The notes: a model not told the origin generated them from the sequence alone. A stretch of 64,000 bases of DNA from Collinsella aerofaciens (GCA_008680965.1 NAKE01000001.1:1116001-1180000); one strand, 5' to 3'. Shown: positions 43,523 through 53,221, counted from the first letter of the stretch. Numbers and translations are program-made.

Positions 43523-43775
43523 GGATAGTGTCCGCTCCTGGGTGGTTGGCGTGGCACGGTCAGTTGTCTGCGGTTATTTGTACCCAAAGGTGGTGGGTTT
43601 ATGGGGGCGGATTACGGGCGTGCGCGATATCGTCATAGACGGCTGCCGTCTTTGCCTCTGCTCGGAAACCCTTTCCAGCTTTATTGCAACGGAGTACAAT
43701 GGGTAACGTTTAAGTTCAACTTGAAGTTTTAGTTGCGGCGCCGGGCTTAGACCGCAATGCAAGGAGAGGCGTACC

Positions 43776-44615
43776 ATGGCGATCTATGTGACATCTGATG
43801 CTCACGGGCACGTGCGTGCGCTTGACGAGGCCCTGTCTAAGATCTCGTTGACGTCCGACGACACGCTGTACGTGCTGGGCGACATGATCGATCGCGGGCC
43901 CGATCCGGTCGGCGTTATTAAGCTCGTGCGCTCGCTGCCCAACGCCCACGTGCTCAAGGGCAATCACGAGCAGATCATGCTCGATGCCATCATTGGCCAG
44001 GACCCGCTCGATGCCGAGACCTGGGATATCAACGGTGGCTGGACGACGAGCGAGCAGCTCAACGACATGGAATTTGAGGCATACGAGGAGCTCGTGCGAT
44101 GGATGGCCGCGCTGCCGCTCTACGCGGTGGCCGAGACCGAGGAGCGCCCGTACCTGCTGGTGCATGCCGGCATCCAGACCGAGGCGGCGCGCGCGTTTTT
44201 GCTTGAGCATGGTGTCGATTGCGGTGACGGCAGGGGAGCGGTCGATACCGATAGCGAGCTGCTGCGGCAAATGCTCGCCGTGCAGTCGTCCGATGACCTG
44301 CTGTGGATTCGTCACGGCTATTGGGATGCGCCGACGGGACTGCTTTCTGCCGAGGGCGAGGGCCCGGTCGTGGTGAGCGGCCACACGCCCACGGTGTCGC
44401 TTGGGCGCTATTGCGAGGTTGGCGGCCTGGCGGGGCTCGATGAGGAGTCGGGCCGCGGGCAGATTGTGCGCCTGGGTGGCGAGGATACCGCCGGCGTGCC
44501 CGATCGCATCGACATCGACTGCGCCGCCGCCACCGGCTCCGAGTTCGGTCGCGTGGGCATCCTGCGGCTCGATGATGGGGCGGAGTTCTACGCGAACATC
44601 AACCCGGGCGAATAA
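43776..44615 (+). CDS. Calcineurin-like phosphoesterase (ApaH/PrpE type)
   Basis: A 279-aa metallophosphatase. Metal motifs appear in order: DAHGH near residue 8, GDMIDRGPD near residue 36, KGNHEQ near residue 62, and a late GHTPT near residue 205. They match the bis(5'-nucleosyl)-tetraphosphatase and protein phosphatase group. Substrate unresolved. ATG 43776 has AAGGAGAGG upstream. TACAAT near 43694 may be its -10 box. Confidence 0.9.
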   Translation: MAIYVTSDAHGHVRALDEALSKISLTSDDTLYVLGDMIDRGPDPVGVIKLVRSLPNAHVLKGNHEQIMLDAIIGQDPLDAETWDINGGWTTSEQLNDMEFEAYEELVRWMAALPLYAVAETEERPYLLVHAGIQTEAARAFLLEHGVDCGDGRGAVDTDSELLRQMLAVQSSDDLLWIRHGYWDAPTGLLSAEGEGPVVVSGHTPTVSLGRYCEVGGLAGLDEESGRGQIVRLGGEDTAGVPDRIDIDCAAATGSEFGRVGILRLDDGAEFYANINPGE

Positions 44616-44638
44616 TCGGTGCAAGTGGTAGCTAATTT

Positions 44639-44713
44639 GGGACGGGGCTTTTTTGACTACTCTTGCCCTTCTGCCCGCTAATTGATTTCTCTGGGACGGG
44701 GATTAAATAATCA
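44639..44713. repeat. Intergenic repeat (family C)
   Basis: GGGACGGGG occurs twice, at 44639 followed by CTTTTTTGACTACT and at 44693 followed by ATTAAATAATCA. The same two modules, in opposite arrangement, occur at 62299-62366. Nothing in 44616-44932 looks coding. Confidence 0.5.
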
Positions 44714-44729
44714 TTTGGCTGCCCGCTGG

Positions 44730-44852
44730 CTAAGTGAGTAGACTTTTTTGGAAATGCCGAGCACCCAACATATTTGCCTCAATAAAACCGCAGGTCACAG
44801 ACTTGTGCTCTGTCGGTGTGGTCAGGGATTCGGTAAAAATCTACTCACTTAG
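44730..44852. repeat. 123-base inverted-repeat element
   Basis: Perfect 13-bp ends (CTAAGTGAGTAGA at 44730-44742, its complement at 44840-44852), with imperfect continuation through a T-run. The interior is A+T richer than its surroundings and has a smaller hairpin (ACAGA/TCTGT). MITE-like or a terminator-like element between convergent genes. Confidence 0.5.
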
Positions 44853-44932
44853 TTTTACGTGATGCATATTGTCTTCAACGAGACCCCAGCCGGGGCGATT
44901 CCATCGCAAATTCCGGTGACCGGGGCAGCTAA

Positions 44933-46507
44933 TTAGGCGCCGTAGGGGTTGCGGTCGCGCTCGATGCGCTGGCGGATGTGGGCGTACTCGATTATCAGCA
45001 GCACCAGGAGTAGGGCCATGATGGCTAGGTAGCTCACCACGGCGCCCATCAGACCCAGCAGCTTAATCAGGATCACCGGCAGCACCACGCTTACGGCGAA
45101 GCAGATCAGGTAGATCTTGGTGACATCGCCGGCGTGGCGCAACACCGTGATGATGGCGTAGATAAAGTCGATTGCCGCGGTGACGCCGCCGGCGACAACC
45201 ATTAGCAGTGCCAGCGTGCGGTAGCGCTCAAAGTTGAGGCCGTACATAAAGCTCATGATGGGGATGCCGGGGCCTGCCATAAATGCGGCGCACGCTCCGG
45301 TAATGACCACGATCAGTGCCATAACGGCAACAATAATCAAGTCAAAGCGGCGACGCTTGCGCGGATTCGCCCAAATGCTCGACAGACGTAGGAGCTGCGG
45401 TTTATAGATAAATCCAATGCTCAACAAAATAGCCTGCGCTGGAAAGAACAGTGCATTAAAGTACAGCTGGTATTTGTAAGCCAGTGTGCCTTCCATCACG
45501 AACTTGGGCATGCTCTCGATGAGGTTGAACAGGAACAGCGCACCAAAGAGCGGGGCGCACTGGATAAACAGGTGACCAGCCTCGCGCAGACTCATACGGC
45601 GTGATTTTTCGGTTTCGAGCAGGGCGAGCGGGGCGGTGACCAGCACGAGCGAGGCAATCGCGGCGATGCCCATGGCCATGGCGGCGATGGGCATGCTGCG
45701 CGTGAGGAACAGTGCCACGCTAAAGACCGCGATGACGCCGACGGATCGTAGCGTTTGGCTCATGCCGGCCAGGTAGAGTTTGTCGGCCTGCTGCAGGCGG
45801 CCCTCGTACACGTCGGCAATGCCGTCGATCACCTTATACAGGTAGACGCCCAGGCCGATTGTGGCCATCTGCGCATCGTAGCCGCGGGCGCTGCTGTATA
45901 CCAGGCCGCATGCCAGCGCGAGCGCTCCGCAGATCCAGCGGTTGAGCTGGTAAGAGGCAAAGGACGTCTTTTCGTCGATGTCCGAGACCTGGAAATTGCG
46001 CACGCCGTAGTTGCACGCGATCATGATGAGCGTGCCGGTGACAAAGGCGATGGAGAATTTGCCAGCCTCCTCGGCGCCCACGAGCTGTGTGGACACGATG
46101 GTGAGCAACGGAAACACCATGCCCCACACGGCGGTGCCCAGGGTATTCCAAAGGTAGTCGCGACGGGTGGCGTGATCTTCGTACTCGGCTTCTTGCGTGG
46201 AGAAGCCGCCGCCGTAGACGGCTCCGAGCAGGCGGTTCCACCAGGCATTGACCATGCGGTGGATGGGGCCGGGCTGGCGATCGCGCTCGCGGCGACGGCG
46301 TGTGGCCTGGCTGCTGTCGGGACCGCCGGCGTTACGCTGGCTTAGCTCTTGGATTCGTGCGAGCTCCTCGGCGGTGTGCGATGCGGGGAACAGGCCGTTC
46401 TCGATGCGTCCGCCCTGCCCGTGCGCCCCGTCCGATACGGTGGGGTCGGCGACGCCATTGCGGCGGGCGATGGCGCGGCGAATGCTATCGATGGGCGTGA
46501 TGCTCAA
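44933..46507 (-). CDS. Polysaccharide/lipid flippase-like membrane protein (MATE/MOP superfamily)
   Basis: A 524-aa protein with about 100 cytosolic N-terminal residues, then 12 or so hydrophobic segments (from YLWNTLGTAVWGMVFPLLTIVST). The layout fits the Wzx-like polysaccharide exporter branch. The N-terminal tail is charged and unusual for Wzx. I place the start at TTG 46507, behind GAAAGGA, because no ATG in frame has a site; longer readings cross a repeat cluster. Confidence 0.8.
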   Translation of the reverse strand: MSITPIDSIRRAIARRNGVADPTVSDGAHGQGGRIENGLFPASHTAEELARIQELSQRNAGGPDSSQATRRRRERDRQPGPIHRMVNAWWNRLLGAVYGGGFSTQEAEYEDHATRRDYLWNTLGTAVWGMVFPLLTIVSTQLVGAEEAGKFSIAFVTGTLIMIACNYGVRNFQVSDIDEKTSFASYQLNRWICGALALACGLVYSSARGYDAQMATIGLGVYLYKVIDGIADVYEGRLQQADKLYLAGMSQTLRSVGVIAVFSVALFLTRSMPIAAMAMGIAAIASLVLVTAPLALLETEKSRRMSLREAGHLFIQCAPLFGALFLFNLIESMPKFVMEGTLAYKYQLYFNALFFPAQAILLSIGFIYKPQLLRLSSIWANPRKRRRFDLIIVAVMALIVVITGACAAFMAGPGIPIMSFMYGLNFERYRTLALLMVVAGGVTAAIDFIYAIITVLRHAGDVTKIYLICFAVSVVLPVILIKLLGLMGAVVSYLAIMALLLVLLIIEYAHIRQRIERDRNPYGA

Positions 46508-46607
46508 AGCGGAGTCCTTTCTATTGCTACGCTCTAGTATAGACGCGACGGTGTTCGTTCGTGTTTTTGAACAGGTTGTTCGATAATTTCGGCGGCGCCA
46601 TTCAGTA

Positions 46608-46722
46608 GACGGCATTTGGGGACGTTCCTTATGTGCCGGCACTTTGGGAACGTCCCTAAGTGCCGGCATCCGGGGTCGCTCCTTGGTTGTTGCCTGTTCA
46701 AGAGTGTCCCTAACGACTAGGC
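46608..46722. repeat. Intergenic repeat cluster (family B)
   Basis: Holds GGGGACGTTCCTTATGTGCCGGCAC, GGGAACGTCCCTAAGTGCCGGCA, and GTGTCCCTAACGACTAG in a row, i.e. several family B modules in tandem with variation. It lies between the flippase and pckA, divergent genes. Confidence 0.5.
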
Positions 46723-46769
46723 CGCTTGCGTGCGATTTTTGACCGTTGGGCGGGCTTGCCGCCCTTGCC

Positions 46770-46785
46770 GCAAAAACGTTTTTGC
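46770..46785. promoter_or_regulatory. 16-bp perfect palindrome upstream of pckA
   Basis: GCAAAAACGTTTTTGC stands 75 bases before the pckA start. Perfect symmetry and A/T tracts suggest a binding site for a dimeric regulator, perhaps one sensing carbon supply. No -10 box is certain. Confidence 0.45.
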
Positions 46786-46859
46786 ATATCGGGTACAACG
46801 GGCTTTACGTGAGTAAAGTGCGCGCTGCGTCCGCGTGTCGCGTTTTTAAAGGAGGCCCC

Positions 46860-48530
46860 ATGCCTGGTGTTACCCCTGCAGAAGTTCTGTCCAACTTTGG
46901 TATTACGCTGGTCGAAGATCCCGCCGATAATCAGCCCCGCCTGCTGGTCGATCTACCCGCCGCGGAGCTCGTCGAGTACGCTATCCGCCGCGAAGAAGGC
47001 CGCATGGCATCCAACGGCGCGCTGGTGATCGAGACGGGGGAGCGCACCGGCCGTTCACCCAACGATCGTTTTATCGTTGACACCCCCGATGTTCACGACA
47101 AGATCGCCTGGGGCGCCGTCAACCGACCGCTTTCGATTGAGAGCTACGAGACCATCAAGGCCGGTATCGTCGACTATCTCAACGAGCGCGATGTGTTTGT
47201 CACGCGCGGCATGGCGGGCGCCGACCGCAACCACACGCGCCGATTGCTTGTCGCCTGCGAGCGTGCCAGCCAGGCACTCTTTATTAAGCAGATGCTCGCC
47301 CGCCCGCTCGCTCGCGAAATCGCGCGCACCGGCGAGCCGGACTTCTGCGTGCTCGCCGCGCCGGGCTACCAGTGCGATCCCGCCATCAGGGGCCTCAACT
47401 CCAGCGCCGCCGTGGTCATCAACTTCCAGGAGCGTGTGATTTTGGTCGCGGGTACCGGCTACTCCGGCGAGATCAAAAAGTCCATCTTCAGCGTCATGAA
47501 TTACCTGCTGCCCGTCGAGGACGACGTACTGCCCATGCATTGCTCGGCCAGCATGGATCCCGTCACGCACGAGACCGCGGTGTTCTTTGGCCTGTCGGGC
47601 ACCGGCAAGACCACGCTTTCGGCCAACCCCACGCGCCTGCTGATCGGCGATGACGAGCACGGCTGGTCCGACATGGGCATCTTCAACATCGAGGGCGGCT
47701 GCTACGCCAAGTGCGAGGGCTTGGATGCGTTCCACGAGCCCGAGATCTTCAACGCTGTTCGCTTTGGCGCCATCTGCGAAAACGTGGTGCTCGACGAGGG
47801 CCGCAAGCCTAACTACGACGACGTCTCCATCACGCACAATACGCGCGTTGCCTACCCAGTGGAGCACATCCCCAACGCTTGGACCAAAGGCATGGGCACT
47901 ACCCCGAGCGTCGTGCTGTTTTTGACCTGCGATGCCTTTGGCGTGCTGCCGCCCATCTCGCGCCTGACGGCCGACGCCGCCATGTATCACTTTGTGACGG
48001 GCTTTACGGCCAAGATCCCCGGCACCGAGGTCGGCGTCACCGAGCCCACGCCCACGTTCTCCTCGCTGTTCGGAGAGCCGTTTATGCCGCTCGATCCCAT
48101 GGTCTATGCCAAGATGCTCGGCGAGCGTATCGCCGACGGACGCACCCGCGTCTATCTGGTCAACACCGGCTGGATTGGTGGCGGCTACGGCGTGGGCCAT
48201 CGCATCGAGCTTGCCTACACGCGTGCCCTGGTGGCCCGCGCTCTCGACGGCACCATCGAGGACAGCGAGTTCGTGCACGACGACATCTTTAACGTCGACA
48301 TTCCCACCACGTGCCATGGCGTGCCCGACGGCATCCTTGTGCCGCGCCAGTACTGGCAGAGCACCGCTCGCTACGACGAGGCCGCGCACAACCTGGCCGT
48401 GATGTTCGAGGAGAACTTCGAGAAGAAGTACTCGCACCTGCCCGAGTCCGTCAAGGCCGCCGGTCCGCATGCTCAGGTGCACGCCGACGCCCGTCATCGC
48501 GGACGCGGCCTGCTGGGGCTCCGCCACTAG
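46860..48530 (+). CDS. pckA: Phosphoenolpyruvate carboxykinase (ATP)
   Basis: A 556-aa enzyme interconverting oxaloacetate and phosphoenolpyruvate with ATP. It has GLSGTGKTTLS (P-loop, about residue 241), GERTGRSPNDRF near residue 61, DDEHGWSD and the NTGWIGGGYG loop. The ATP-type is also used for fermentative CO2 fixation in anaerobes. The last 25 residues are basic and somewhat long compared with usual PckA. ATG 46860 follows AAAGGAGG. Confidence 0.95.
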   Translation: MPGVTPAEVLSNFGITLVEDPADNQPRLLVDLPAAELVEYAIRREEGRMASNGALVIETGERTGRSPNDRFIVDTPDVHDKIAWGAVNRPLSIESYETIKAGIVDYLNERDVFVTRGMAGADRNHTRRLLVACERASQALFIKQMLARPLAREIARTGEPDFCVLAAPGYQCDPAIRGLNSSAAVVINFQERVILVAGTGYSGEIKKSIFSVMNYLLPVEDDVLPMHCSASMDPVTHETAVFFGLSGTGKTTLSANPTRLLIGDDEHGWSDMGIFNIEGGCYAKCEGLDAFHEPEIFNAVRFGAICENVVLDEGRKPNYDDVSITHNTRVAYPVEHIPNAWTKGMGTTPSVVLFLTCDAFGVLPPISRLTADAAMYHFVTGFTAKIPGTEVGVTEPTPTFSSLFGEPFMPLDPMVYAKMLGERIADGRTRVYLVNTGWIGGGYGVGHRIELAYTRALVARALDGTIEDSEFVHDDIFNVDIPTTCHGVPDGILVPRQYWQSTARYDEAAHNLAVMFEENFEKKYSHLPESVKAAGPHAQVHADARHRGRGLLGLRH

Positions 48531-48545
48531 CGTCGCCTCAGACCC

Positions 48546-48567
48546 AAAACCACCATAAAGGGGACAG
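48546..48567. repeat. REP-like palindrome A3, left half
   Basis: AAAACCACCATAAAGGGGACAG, left half of a family A palindrome, split by the ISa copy 1 nest. The other half is 53709-53730. One base differs from consensus (T in CCACCATAAAGG). Confidence 0.85.
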
Positions 48568-48605
48568 TGAACTGCGCCCCGAAACTTGGACTGAATAAAT
48601 AGCGA

Positions 48606-49517
48606 CTACGCCGCAAGGGCCCGGTTCCGGAACTCCTCCGGCGTCAGGCCCTTCAATCTTACCTGCCTGCGCCGCGTGTTCCAATGGGCTATGTACTCCT
48701 CCAGGTCGCGCTTGAAGTCCTCGAAGCTGCCCCACTCCCTGCCGCGGTAGAACTCGTCCTTCACGTGGCCGAAGAGCTGCTCGGTGGCGGCGTTGTCGAT
48801 GCAGTTCCCCTTGCGCGACATGCTCTGGGTGATGCCCGCCCCCTCCAGCCTGGAGGCGTAGGACTCGTGCTGGTACTGCCAGCCCATGTCCGAGTGCATG
48901 GTCGGTGCCGCCCCGTCGGGCAGGGCCTCGAGGAGCCGGTCGAGCATCCTGTGCTGCTGGGCGAGGTCCGGCGAGGTCGATATGTCGCTCGCCACGATCT
49001 CCTTCGTGCAGAAGTCGAGCACCGGGGCCCAGTAGGCCTTGGCGCCGGCCACCTTGAACTCGGTGACGTCGGTGCCGAGCTTCTGCCACGGCCCCTCGGC
49101 GCCGAAGTCCCTCGCGATGACGTTCTCGAACGTGCTCCCCACGAGCCCCCTGTAGGAGCTGTACCGGCGGCGGGAGCCCCGGCGGCGTATCCCGCACCGG
49201 ATGCCCATCTCGCGCATCATCTTGAGCACGGTCTTGTCGGCCACGACCGCGCCCAGCTCGGCGCGCAGGCACATGGCTATCTGCCGGTGCCCGCAGCCGT
49301 TGGCGGTGCGCGAGAATATCTCGGCCGCGGCGTCGCGCAGCTCGGGCCTGGTCGGCCTCCGCGGGTGCGCCAGCGCGTAGTAGTAGGTCGACCTCCTGAG
49401 CCCCGAGCACTCCAGTAGGTGGCGCAGGGAGTGCCCCTCCGCGCGCAGCGCCCTCACCGCCTCGGCCGCCGCCCTGGTCAGAGCCCGTCCCGCTCGACCA
49501 GGGCGCGCAATTTTTTT
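48606..49517 (-). CDS. ISa copy 1 transposase OrfB
   Basis: About 303 aa, the catalytic half of an IS3-family transposase, made by a -1 frameshift from OrfA at an A7 run (49511-49517 on plus as T7). It carries HTH-like helices then the rve/DDE domain: TDVTEFKV (first D), MHSDMGWQYQH (second D) and NAATEQLFGHVKDEF (E). All three acidic residues are present. Because orfA is broken in this copy, the OrfAB fusion cannot be made from it. Confidence 0.85.
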   Translation of the reverse strand, partial: KKIARPGRAGRALTRAAAEAVRALRAEGHSLRHLLECSGLRRSTYYYALAHPRRPTRPELRDAAAEIFSRTANGCGHRQIAMCLRAELGAVVADKTVLKMMREMGIRCGIRRRGSRRRYSSYRGLVGSTFENVIARDFGAEGPWQKLGTDVTEFKVAGAKAYWAPVLDFCTKEIVASDISTSPDLAQQHRMLDRLLEALPDGAAPTMHSDMGWQYQHESYASRLEGAGITQSMSRKGNCIDNAATEQLFGHVKDEFYRGREWGSFEDFKRDLEEYIAHWNTRRRQVRLKGLTPEEFRNRALAA

Positions 49518-49706
49518 AGGTAGGCGACCTCGGCCTCGAGCCTGCGGCAGCGCTCCTCGAGTTCCTGCTCGCGGGTGCGGGCCCGGGGTTTCGACCTCGA
49601 CCCCCTCGGCCTGCCCTTCGGGCCGGGCCGCAGCGCCTCGGCGCCGCCCTCGCGGTAGAGCCTGCACCAGCGCTCCAGCGGGGACTTCGACCTGATCCCG
49701 AACTCG
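49478..49706 (-). pseudogene. ISa copy 1 orfA, 3' part
   Basis: Continues orfA (FGIRSKSPLERWCRLYREGG ... LVERDGL) after the IS21-family insertion. Separated from the 5' part (53389-53662) by 3.7 kb. Confidence 0.85.
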
Positions 49707-49791
49707 TGTGTTTCGTCAAGAGGATTTGAGCAAAAAGAGCATCGGAAATTGAGCAGCCTGAGCATCGGAAGTACGCACGCTTTTTGAGCGG

Positions 49792-50535
49792 CTAGCCCTC
49801 CTGCATGAGGGCGTGACGGACGCGGTAGGACTCGCCGCGGAACTGGACGAGCCTCCCGTGGTGGACGATGCGGTCGATCACGGCGGCAGCCATCTGGTCG
49901 TCCCCGAACACCGACCCCCACCTGCTGAACTCCAGGTTCGTGGTGATTACCACCGACTGCCTCTCGTATGCGTCGGCGAAGACTTGGAAGAGCAGCCTCG
50001 CCCCGTCCGCGTCGAGCGGGAGAAACCCGAGCTCGTCGATGACGAGCAGGCGGGCCTTGCCGATGAGCGCGGCCTCCCGGTCGAGCCTCCCGTCGTCGCG
50101 GGCGCGCCTCAGGCGCATCACGAGCGAGGACGCCGTGAAGAATCGCGCCTCGAGCCTCCTCTCGCACGCCAGCGCGCAGAGGGCCGACGCCATGTGCGTC
50201 TTGCCGGTGCCGACGTCGCCCATGAGCACGAGGTCCTCCCTGCGCTCGACGAAGTCGAGCGCGAGCAGCGACTCGCGCCCCATGCCCTCCGGCCACGACA
50301 CGGCCGACCAGTCGTAGCCGTCGAAGGTCTTGGGCGCCGGCAGCGCGCAGCGCCTGAGCAGCGTCGCGCGCTTCGAGGCCTCGCGGCTGGACCTCTCCGC
50401 CTCGAGGTAGCCCGCCAGGTACTCCACCTGTTTCGGGGTGCCGAGCCTCGACCACTCCTCCAGGACGGCGGTGGTGAGCGAGCACGACCGCCCGGCCTCC
50501 AGGACCCTGCGGGCCAGCTCCTCGCTAGCTGCCAT
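49792..50535 (-). CDS. IstB-like AAA+ helper ATPase
   Basis: A 247-aa IS21 helper that delivers target DNA to the transposase. It has Walker A GDVGTGKTH near residue 108, Walker B LLVIDELGFLP near residue 168 and the sensor ITTNLEFSRW. Its start overlaps the end of istA by 11 bases, the usual coupling. The ORF is intact, but its partner istA is split. Confidence 0.93.
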   Translation of the reverse strand: MAASEELARRVLEAGRSCSLTTAVLEEWSRLGTPKQVEYLAGYLEAERSSREASKRATLLRRCALPAPKTFDGYDWSAVSWPEGMGRESLLALDFVERREDLVLMGDVGTGKTHMASALCALACERRLEARFFTASSLVMRLRRARDDGRLDREAALIGKARLLVIDELGFLPLDADGARLLFQVFADAYERQSVVITTNLEFSRWGSVFGDDQMAAAVIDRIVHHGRLVQFRGESYRVRHALMQEG

Positions 50536-51467
50536 CGGCGACCGCCCCCTTCAGGAACCCGTCGTAGACCGACAGGTCGGCCCCGCCGGCCCCGCCGCCG
50601 CCTCCCGCGATGCGTCTCGCCAGCACGTCGACCGTGGCGTCGTCGGGGACGCGGCCGCCCTCGACGACCCTGAGCGCCGCCTCGCATGCCGCCTCGAAAC
50701 CCGAGGACTCGCTCGCCCGGCCGATCGACCTGAGCGTGCGCCTCCTGCCGGCGGAGTCCATCCGGTCGATCCCCTCGACGAGCCCCGGCGGCATGTCGCG
50801 CCTGATCGTCGACTCCCCGAAGGCCCTCGGCCTGGCGATGATGGCGGGCACGAGCGAGAGGGGGTTCCGGACCGCGGGGCCCTCCCCGAAGGCCCTGGGG
50901 AGGACGGCGACCCGGCGGCCGCGGTCGGCGAGGATCTCCACCGTCGACGCGCGCATGCCGACGAGCAGGCTCCGCCCGTGCCAGGCGGGCCCGGCGACGT
51001 ACTCGCGCCCGTCGGCCTCGACGTAGCCGCGCTTGTCGGCGCGGGCGGTGACCCACCTCACCGCGTCGAACTCCACGCCGGGAAGGGCGCGCATGGCGGC
51101 GAGGTCCTCCCGGTAGGCCTCCCCGTGCGGCCTGCCGTCGCGGCAGCGCGCCGCCGCGTTGACCCTCGCGCATCCATCGGCGAGGAACGCGTTGAGCTCG
51201 GGGAGCGTGCCGAACGCCGGCACGGGGACGAGGAGGTTGCGCCGGAGGAACCCCACGGCGTTCTCGACGGAGCCCTTCTCGTTTCCCGAATAGGGGTTGC
51301 AGTACCGGCTCTCGAAGCGGTAGTGGGCCCTGAACTGCGAGAACAGCCTCGATTCCGTGACCTCGCCGCGCACCATCCTGCCCGCCTCGGTGGCGTTGTC
51401 GAGCACCATCGCCGCCGGGGCGCGGCCCCAGCGGCGGAAGATCTCGAGCAGCCCGGCGCACAGGCAC
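50525..51467 (-). pseudogene. istA, 3' part
   Basis: C-terminal 313 codons of an IS21 IstA transposase: CLCAGLLEIFRRWGRAP and VLDNATEA (second catalytic Asp region), GNEKGSVENAVGFLRRN (catalytic Glu). Joined to 52685-53221 across the ISc insertion it gives about 491 aa, a full-length IstA. Interrupted at a Cys codon by ISc. Confidence 0.9.
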
Positions 51468-51481
51468 TGGATTGGCAACAC

Positions 51482-52372
51482 CTATTTGGACGATTCCGGG
51501 AGGGACAGCCCCGCCTCCCTGAACTCGACCGGCGACATGTAGCCCAGCGTCGAGTGGATCCTGAAGTTGTTGTACCAGTGCACGTAGTCCGAGAGCTTGG
51601 CCCGGAGCTCGCGCGTCGTGCCGAACGTCTCGCGGTGGACGAGCTCGGCCTTCAGTATCCTGTTGGTCGACTCGTCGACGGCGTTGTCGTAGGGGCAGCC
51701 CTTGGCCGACAGCGACCTCTCTATGCCGAAGGCCTCGAGCATCAGGTCGATCTCGGCGTTGTCGAACTCGCTGCCGCGGTCCGTGTGGAACACCTCGATG
51801 TCCGAGATCGGGAAGGAGAGCGTCGCGAACGCCGACTTGACCAGCCGGGCGTCCTTCCTGGGCCCGGCGGAGTGGCCGACGATCTCCCTGTTGTAGAGGT
51901 CGACGAGCAGGCAGACGTAGTTCCACGACGCCCCCACGCGCACGTAGGTCAGGTCGCTGCATATATGGGTGCGCGGCGCCCTGCCGCAGAAGCCGCGCGC
52001 GACGACGTTCGGCACGTCGGCCTCGTTGACCGCCCCGGGGTGCACCTTGAACCTCTTCCTGCCGTATGCGCTGACCAGGCCGTTCTCCCTCATGATGCGG
52101 CAGACCCGGCGCCGGCTGACGGTGACGCCCGACCGCTCGAGCGACGCCTTTATCTTGCGCGAGCCGTACCGGCCCTTGCTGGCGGCGTGGGCCGCGACCA
52201 CGGCCGGCGCGGCGGGGTCCGGCGCGGCGGGCCGGCCGGGCCGCGAGCGCATGGAGTAGTACGTCGACCTCGCGACGCCGAGGAGCCTGCACTGCGCTGA
52301 TATGGGGTAGCGGCCCTCGTTGGCCGCTATGGCCCTCACTTTCGAGCGTATATCAGCGCCGCTTGTTTTAAG
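51482..52372 (-). CDS. ISc transposase OrfB
   Basis: About 296 codons of an IS3-family catalytic domain, in the -1 frame relative to OrfA with a CTTAAAA run (52366-52372 on plus as TTTTAAG) at the junction. HTH_21-like start (GVARSTYYSMRSRPG), then DLTYVRVGASWNYVCLLVD (first D), FHTDRGSEFDN (second D) and DNAVDESTNRILKAEL (E). All catalytic residues and the frame are intact, so it may still transpose. Confidence 0.88.
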   Translation of the reverse strand, partial: LKTSGADIRSKVRAIAANEGRYPISAQCRLLGVARSTYYSMRSRPGRPAAPDPAAPAVVAAHAASKGRYGSRKIKASLERSGVTVSRRRVCRIMRENGLVSAYGRKRFKVHPGAVNEADVPNVVARGFCGRAPRTHICSDLTYVRVGASWNYVCLLVDLYNREIVGHSAGPRKDARLVKSAFATLSFPISDIEVFHTDRGSEFDNAEIDLMLEAFGIERSLSAKGCPYDNAVDESTNRILKAELVHRETFGTTRELRAKLSDYVHWYNNFRIHSTLGYMSPVEFREAGLSLPESSK

Positions 52373-52623
52373 ACGTCGACCTCCATCCGGAGCCTGCGGT
52401 TCTCGCGCTCGAGCTCCAGGATCCGGTTCTGCTCGGGCGTGCGGTTGTCCGCGGCGCGCGGCGAGCCGGTCGCGTTTATCGACTTGATCCACCTCTCCAC
52501 GGTGCTCTTGCCGAGGTCGTACTCGTCCATGATCTCGCGCTTGGGCTTGCCGGCGTTGTAGAGGTCGACTATCTGCCTCTTGAACTCGTCGGTGAAATGC
52601 CTCGGGTGCCTGGGGTCCCTCAT
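52336..52623 (-). CDS. ISc OrfA (helix-turn-helix)
   Basis: A 95-aa IS3 OrfA. Residues 10-50 are an HTH (TDEFKRQIVDLYNAG, DEYDLGKSTVERWIKS) and the C-terminus a leucine-zipper-like coil (ILELERENRRLRMEVDVLKQAA) that dimerises. It binds the inverted repeats and, by frameshifting, forms OrfAB. Confidence 0.88.
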   Translation of the reverse strand: MRDPRHPRHFTDEFKRQIVDLYNAGKPKREIMDEYDLGKSTVERWIKSINATGSPRAADNRTPEQNRILELERENRRLRMEVDVLKQAALIYARK

Positions 52624-52684
52624 ATACGGCCCTCCCGTCTCCTGCGCCCCTCCCGGAACTGTCCACACCAGTGTAGCCAATCCA

Positions 52685-53221
52685 GCACTCCGACCTCTGC
52701 GACATGAGGGCGACGCACTGCCGGTCGTTCGAGTGCGGAAGCGTCGCGACCAGCAGCTTGAGGTCGAGGGTCCTCCCGCCGACCGCGGCGCGGAAGTTCC
52801 CGAAATCGACCTGGCAGGTGCCGGGCGCCCACTCGAGCTCGAGGTACCCCTCTCCGCCCGCCGCCGCCCGGGCAAGCCTGAGCTCGCGGACGAACCTCTG
52901 CACGGTGGAGTACGAGCCGCCGTAGCCGCGCTCGGCGACGAGCCTGTAGTAGATCCGCCTGGCGGTGTGGCGCTGCTTCCTCGGGGCCCCGAGGTCGGCC
53001 TCGAGAACGCCCGCGATCCATTCCTCGTTGCCCTCGAGCGCGGGCCTGCCCCTCCTCTGGGGCATCGGCGCGACGGGCGACATGTCCTCCATGTCGGCGT
53101 ACTTCGCCACGGTGTTCCGGCTCACGTGGAGCACTCTGGCGATTTCGGACCTCGAGCGCCCGGCGGCATCCATCGACCGTATATCATTCACTGTGTCCAG
53201 GGGCACGGTCATCTCCTCCAT
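52685..53221 (-). pseudogene. istA, 5' part
   Basis: N-terminal 179 codons of IstA: HTH (SRSEIARVLHVSRNTVAKYA), then SYSTVQRFVRELR and the first catalytic Asp in GTCQVDFGNF. Reads up to SQRSEC, where ISc begins. GAAGG precedes ATG 53221; a second ATG nine bases on is also possible. Confidence 0.88.

Larger units (their letters stand above)
51468..52684 (-). mobile_element. ISc (IS3 family), inserted in istA
   Basis: 1,217 bp with imperfect inverted ends (TGGATTGGCAACAC and, at the other end, TGGATTGGCTACAC), then a shared TGGAC..TTCCGGGAGGG stretch. Flanked by a 4-bp duplication GCAC (51464-51467 and 52685-52688). Two overlapping frames encode OrfA and OrfB. It is the innermost and therefore most recent of the three nested insertions. 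Confidence 0.9.
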
